64,000 bases of DNA. Source: Lentzea guizhouensis (GTDB taxonomy: Bacteria; Actinomycetota; Actinomycetes; Mycobacteriales; Pseudonocardiaceae). The translations under genes and the position numbers were made by a program. Under the pieces are notes generated by a model that was not told the DNA's origin, did not search any database, and saw nothing but the letters and a program-made list of their open reading frames with translations. How positions within the stretch are numbered: position 1 is the stretch's first letter; each line of letters starts with the position of its first letter. Location of the stretch: contig NZ_CP016793.1 in NCBI RefSeq assembly GCF_001701025.1, positions 2,232,001 through 2,296,000 on the forward strand, written 5' to 3'. This document shows positions 62,820 through 64,000 of this stretch, piece after piece.

Positions 62820-64000
62820 GTGTCGGGTTACGCGGGTGGTGGAGCGGAGACTTCGTCACCTCGGCGTACCGGAATGTTCTCTTCGCTTCGCATACACAAC
62901 TACCGCCTCTACGCCTCCGGGCAGATCATCTCGCTGGTCGGCGTCTGGATGCAGCGCGTCGCCCAGGACTGGCTGGTCCTGGAGCTGACCAACGGCTCCG
63001 CCGTCGCCTTGGGCATCGCGGCGTCGTTGCAGTTCCTGCCGGTTCTGCTGCTGTCGATGTGGGGCGGCGTGCTCGCGGACCGCCTGGACAAGCGGCGGCT
63101 GTTGCTGTGGCTGGAGTCGGCGCTCGGTGTCTGCGCGTTGGCCTTGGGGCTGTTGGACGTCTCCGGCGTCGTCGAGCTGTGGCACGTATATGTGCTGTGC
63201 TTCCTGCTCGGGTGCTTCTCGGCGGTCGAGACGCCGGTGCGGCAGTCGTTCGTCGTGGAGATGGTCGGCCGGTCGTCCCTGACCAACGCCGTGGCCCTGA
63301 ACTCGATGATGTTCAACCTGGCGCGGATCATCGGGCCCGCTGTCGCCGGCCTGGCCATCGTGGCGATCGGGACCGGGTGGGTGTTCATCGCGAACGCCGT
63401 CAGCTTCGTCGGTGTGGTGCTCGGCGTGTGGCTGATGCGCACCACGGAGCTGCTGCGCTCGGATCCGGTGCCGCGGGCGAAGGGGCAGCTGCTGTCCGGG
63501 CTGCGTTATGTGCGCGGGCGGCCGGACCTCATGACCGTGATGCTGCTGGTCTTCTTCATCTCGACGTTCGGGTTCAACTTCTACCTGACGCTGGCGATCA
63601 TGGCCCGCAACGTGTTCGGCGGGGACGCCGATGCGTACGGGTTGTTGTCGACCCTGATCGCGGTGGGGACGTTGGCCGGGGCGACCTGGGCCGCGCGGCG
63701 GAAGACTCCCCGGATGTCGGTGTTCATCGGGTCCGGGGTGGTGTTCGGGGTGCTGGAGGTCGTGTCCGGTCTCATGCCGACGATGCTGCTGACCGGGCTG
63801 ATGATGATCCCGGTCGGCGTGGCGATGATGACCTTCAACACCACCGCGAACGCGACGATCCAGCTGGCCGTCGAGCCGGAGATGCGCGGGCGGGTGATGG
63901 GGATCTACATGCTGGTCTTCCTGGGCGGGAACCCGGTGGGCGGGCCGTTGATGGGGTGGCTCGGGGAGGTCAACGGGCGAGCGCCGATCATCGTCGGTGG
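62820..64000 (+). CDS. MFS exporter, 3' end outside the window
   Basis: Open to the last base; 393 codons visible from GTG 62820 (the family motif SSLRIHNYRLYASGQIISLVGVWMQRVAQDWLVLELT begins at about residue 20; ATG 62874 is an alternative start). Motif A is MWGGVLADRLDKRRLLL. Further conserved: VETPVRQSFVVEMVGRSSLTNAVALNSMMFNLARIIGPAVAG and QLAVEPEMRGRVMGIYM. A DHA3-type drug/metabolite exporter of about 420 residues. Coupled to the upstream marR. Confidence 0.87.
   Translation, partial: MSGYAGGGAETSSPRRTGMFSSLRIHNYRLYASGQIISLVGVWMQRVAQDWLVLELTNGSAVALGIAASLQFLPVLLLSMWGGVLADRLDKRRLLLWLESALGVCALALGLLDVSGVVELWHVYVLCFLLGCFSAVETPVRQSFVVEMVGRSSLTNAVALNSMMFNLARIIGPAVAGLAIVAIGTGWVFIANAVSFVGVVLGVWLMRTTELLRSDPVPRAKGQLLSGLRYVRGRPDLMTVMLLVFFISTFGFNFYLTLAIMARNVFGGDADAYGLLSTLIAVGTLAGATWAARRKTPRMSVFIGSGVVFGVLEVVSGLMPTMLLTGLMMIPVGVAMMTFNTTANATIQLAVEPEMRGRVMGIYMLVFLGGNPVGGPLMGWLGEVNGRAPIIVG

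Overview
The window is about 70% G+C, makes heavy use of GTG starts and of 4-nt ATGA/GTGA stop-start overlaps, and carries actinobacterial marker families (SepH, DUF2537, DUF2530, EspC/WXG100-like proteins, fused urease gamma/beta). It is a chromosomal segment of an actinomycete. The gene set fits best with Pseudonocardiales (Lentzea/Saccharothrix/Actinosynnema type), but that placement is an inference from gene content, not from any search. Most of it is a core-like chromosome with a few accessory insertions. No rRNA, tRNA, CRISPR array or prophage was seen.

Layout. 1-1588: end of a large protein (FtsK/SpoIIIE-like tail), a small coiled-coil protein and a GNAT acetyltransferase. 1670-6280: NADPH oxidoreductase, then a divergent locus of alkyl-DHAP-synthase-like FAD oxidase / TetR / GlpD. 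6355-8839: a type VII-secretion-like operon (YbaB/EbfC, EspC-like, WXG100-like protein with a Gly/Pro-rich tail). 8969-12286: ABC exporter and DNA photolyase. 12369-17910: citrate synthase, PfkB kinase, a TetR repressor divergent from an acyl-CoA dehydrogenase, and an amidohydrolase. 17911-18574: gene-poor stretch with a 144-nt palindrome. 18575-27381: aldose epimerase, MBL hydrolase, broken AAA ATPase, amino acid permease, lipoprotein, MFS exporter, AsnB and PdxH.

27538-31745: urease operon ureAB-ureC-ureF-ureG-ureD, with ureF broken by a frameshift. 31944-35195: ABC exporter plus NarL-type two-component pair (LnrJK/LnrLMN-like layout). 35348-36025: orphan gene of lower G+C. 36293-37420: serC. 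37479-43582: a MacAB-like efflux operon (lipoprotein, adaptor, ATPase, FtsX permease) interrupted by a TnpB remnant and divergent from an OmpR-type two-component pair whose regulator gene is frameshifted. 43684-46214: SepH and four small membrane proteins. 46580-50199: heterodimeric ABC exporter. 50755-54710: DUF2537, TrmH methyltransferase, glutamate-cysteine-ligase-like protein and a PBP-like protein apparently without catalytic motifs. 54761-54887: a 127-nt palindromic MITE-like element. 54884-64000: small protein, ABC-F ATPase, SodA, FetB permease, an NmrA/SnoaL/TetR locus, DUF2530, NCS2 purine permease, MarR and the start of an MFS exporter.

The most unusual points are: the internally deleted, frame-preserving TnpB lodged between two genes of an efflux operon; two long near-palindromes, one flanked by TA and supplying a gene's stop codon; an IdeR/DtxR-type iron box at the shared 3' end of sodA and fetB, where it cannot be a promoter element of either gene; and three clear frameshifts in conserved genes, which are either real lesions or consensus errors.
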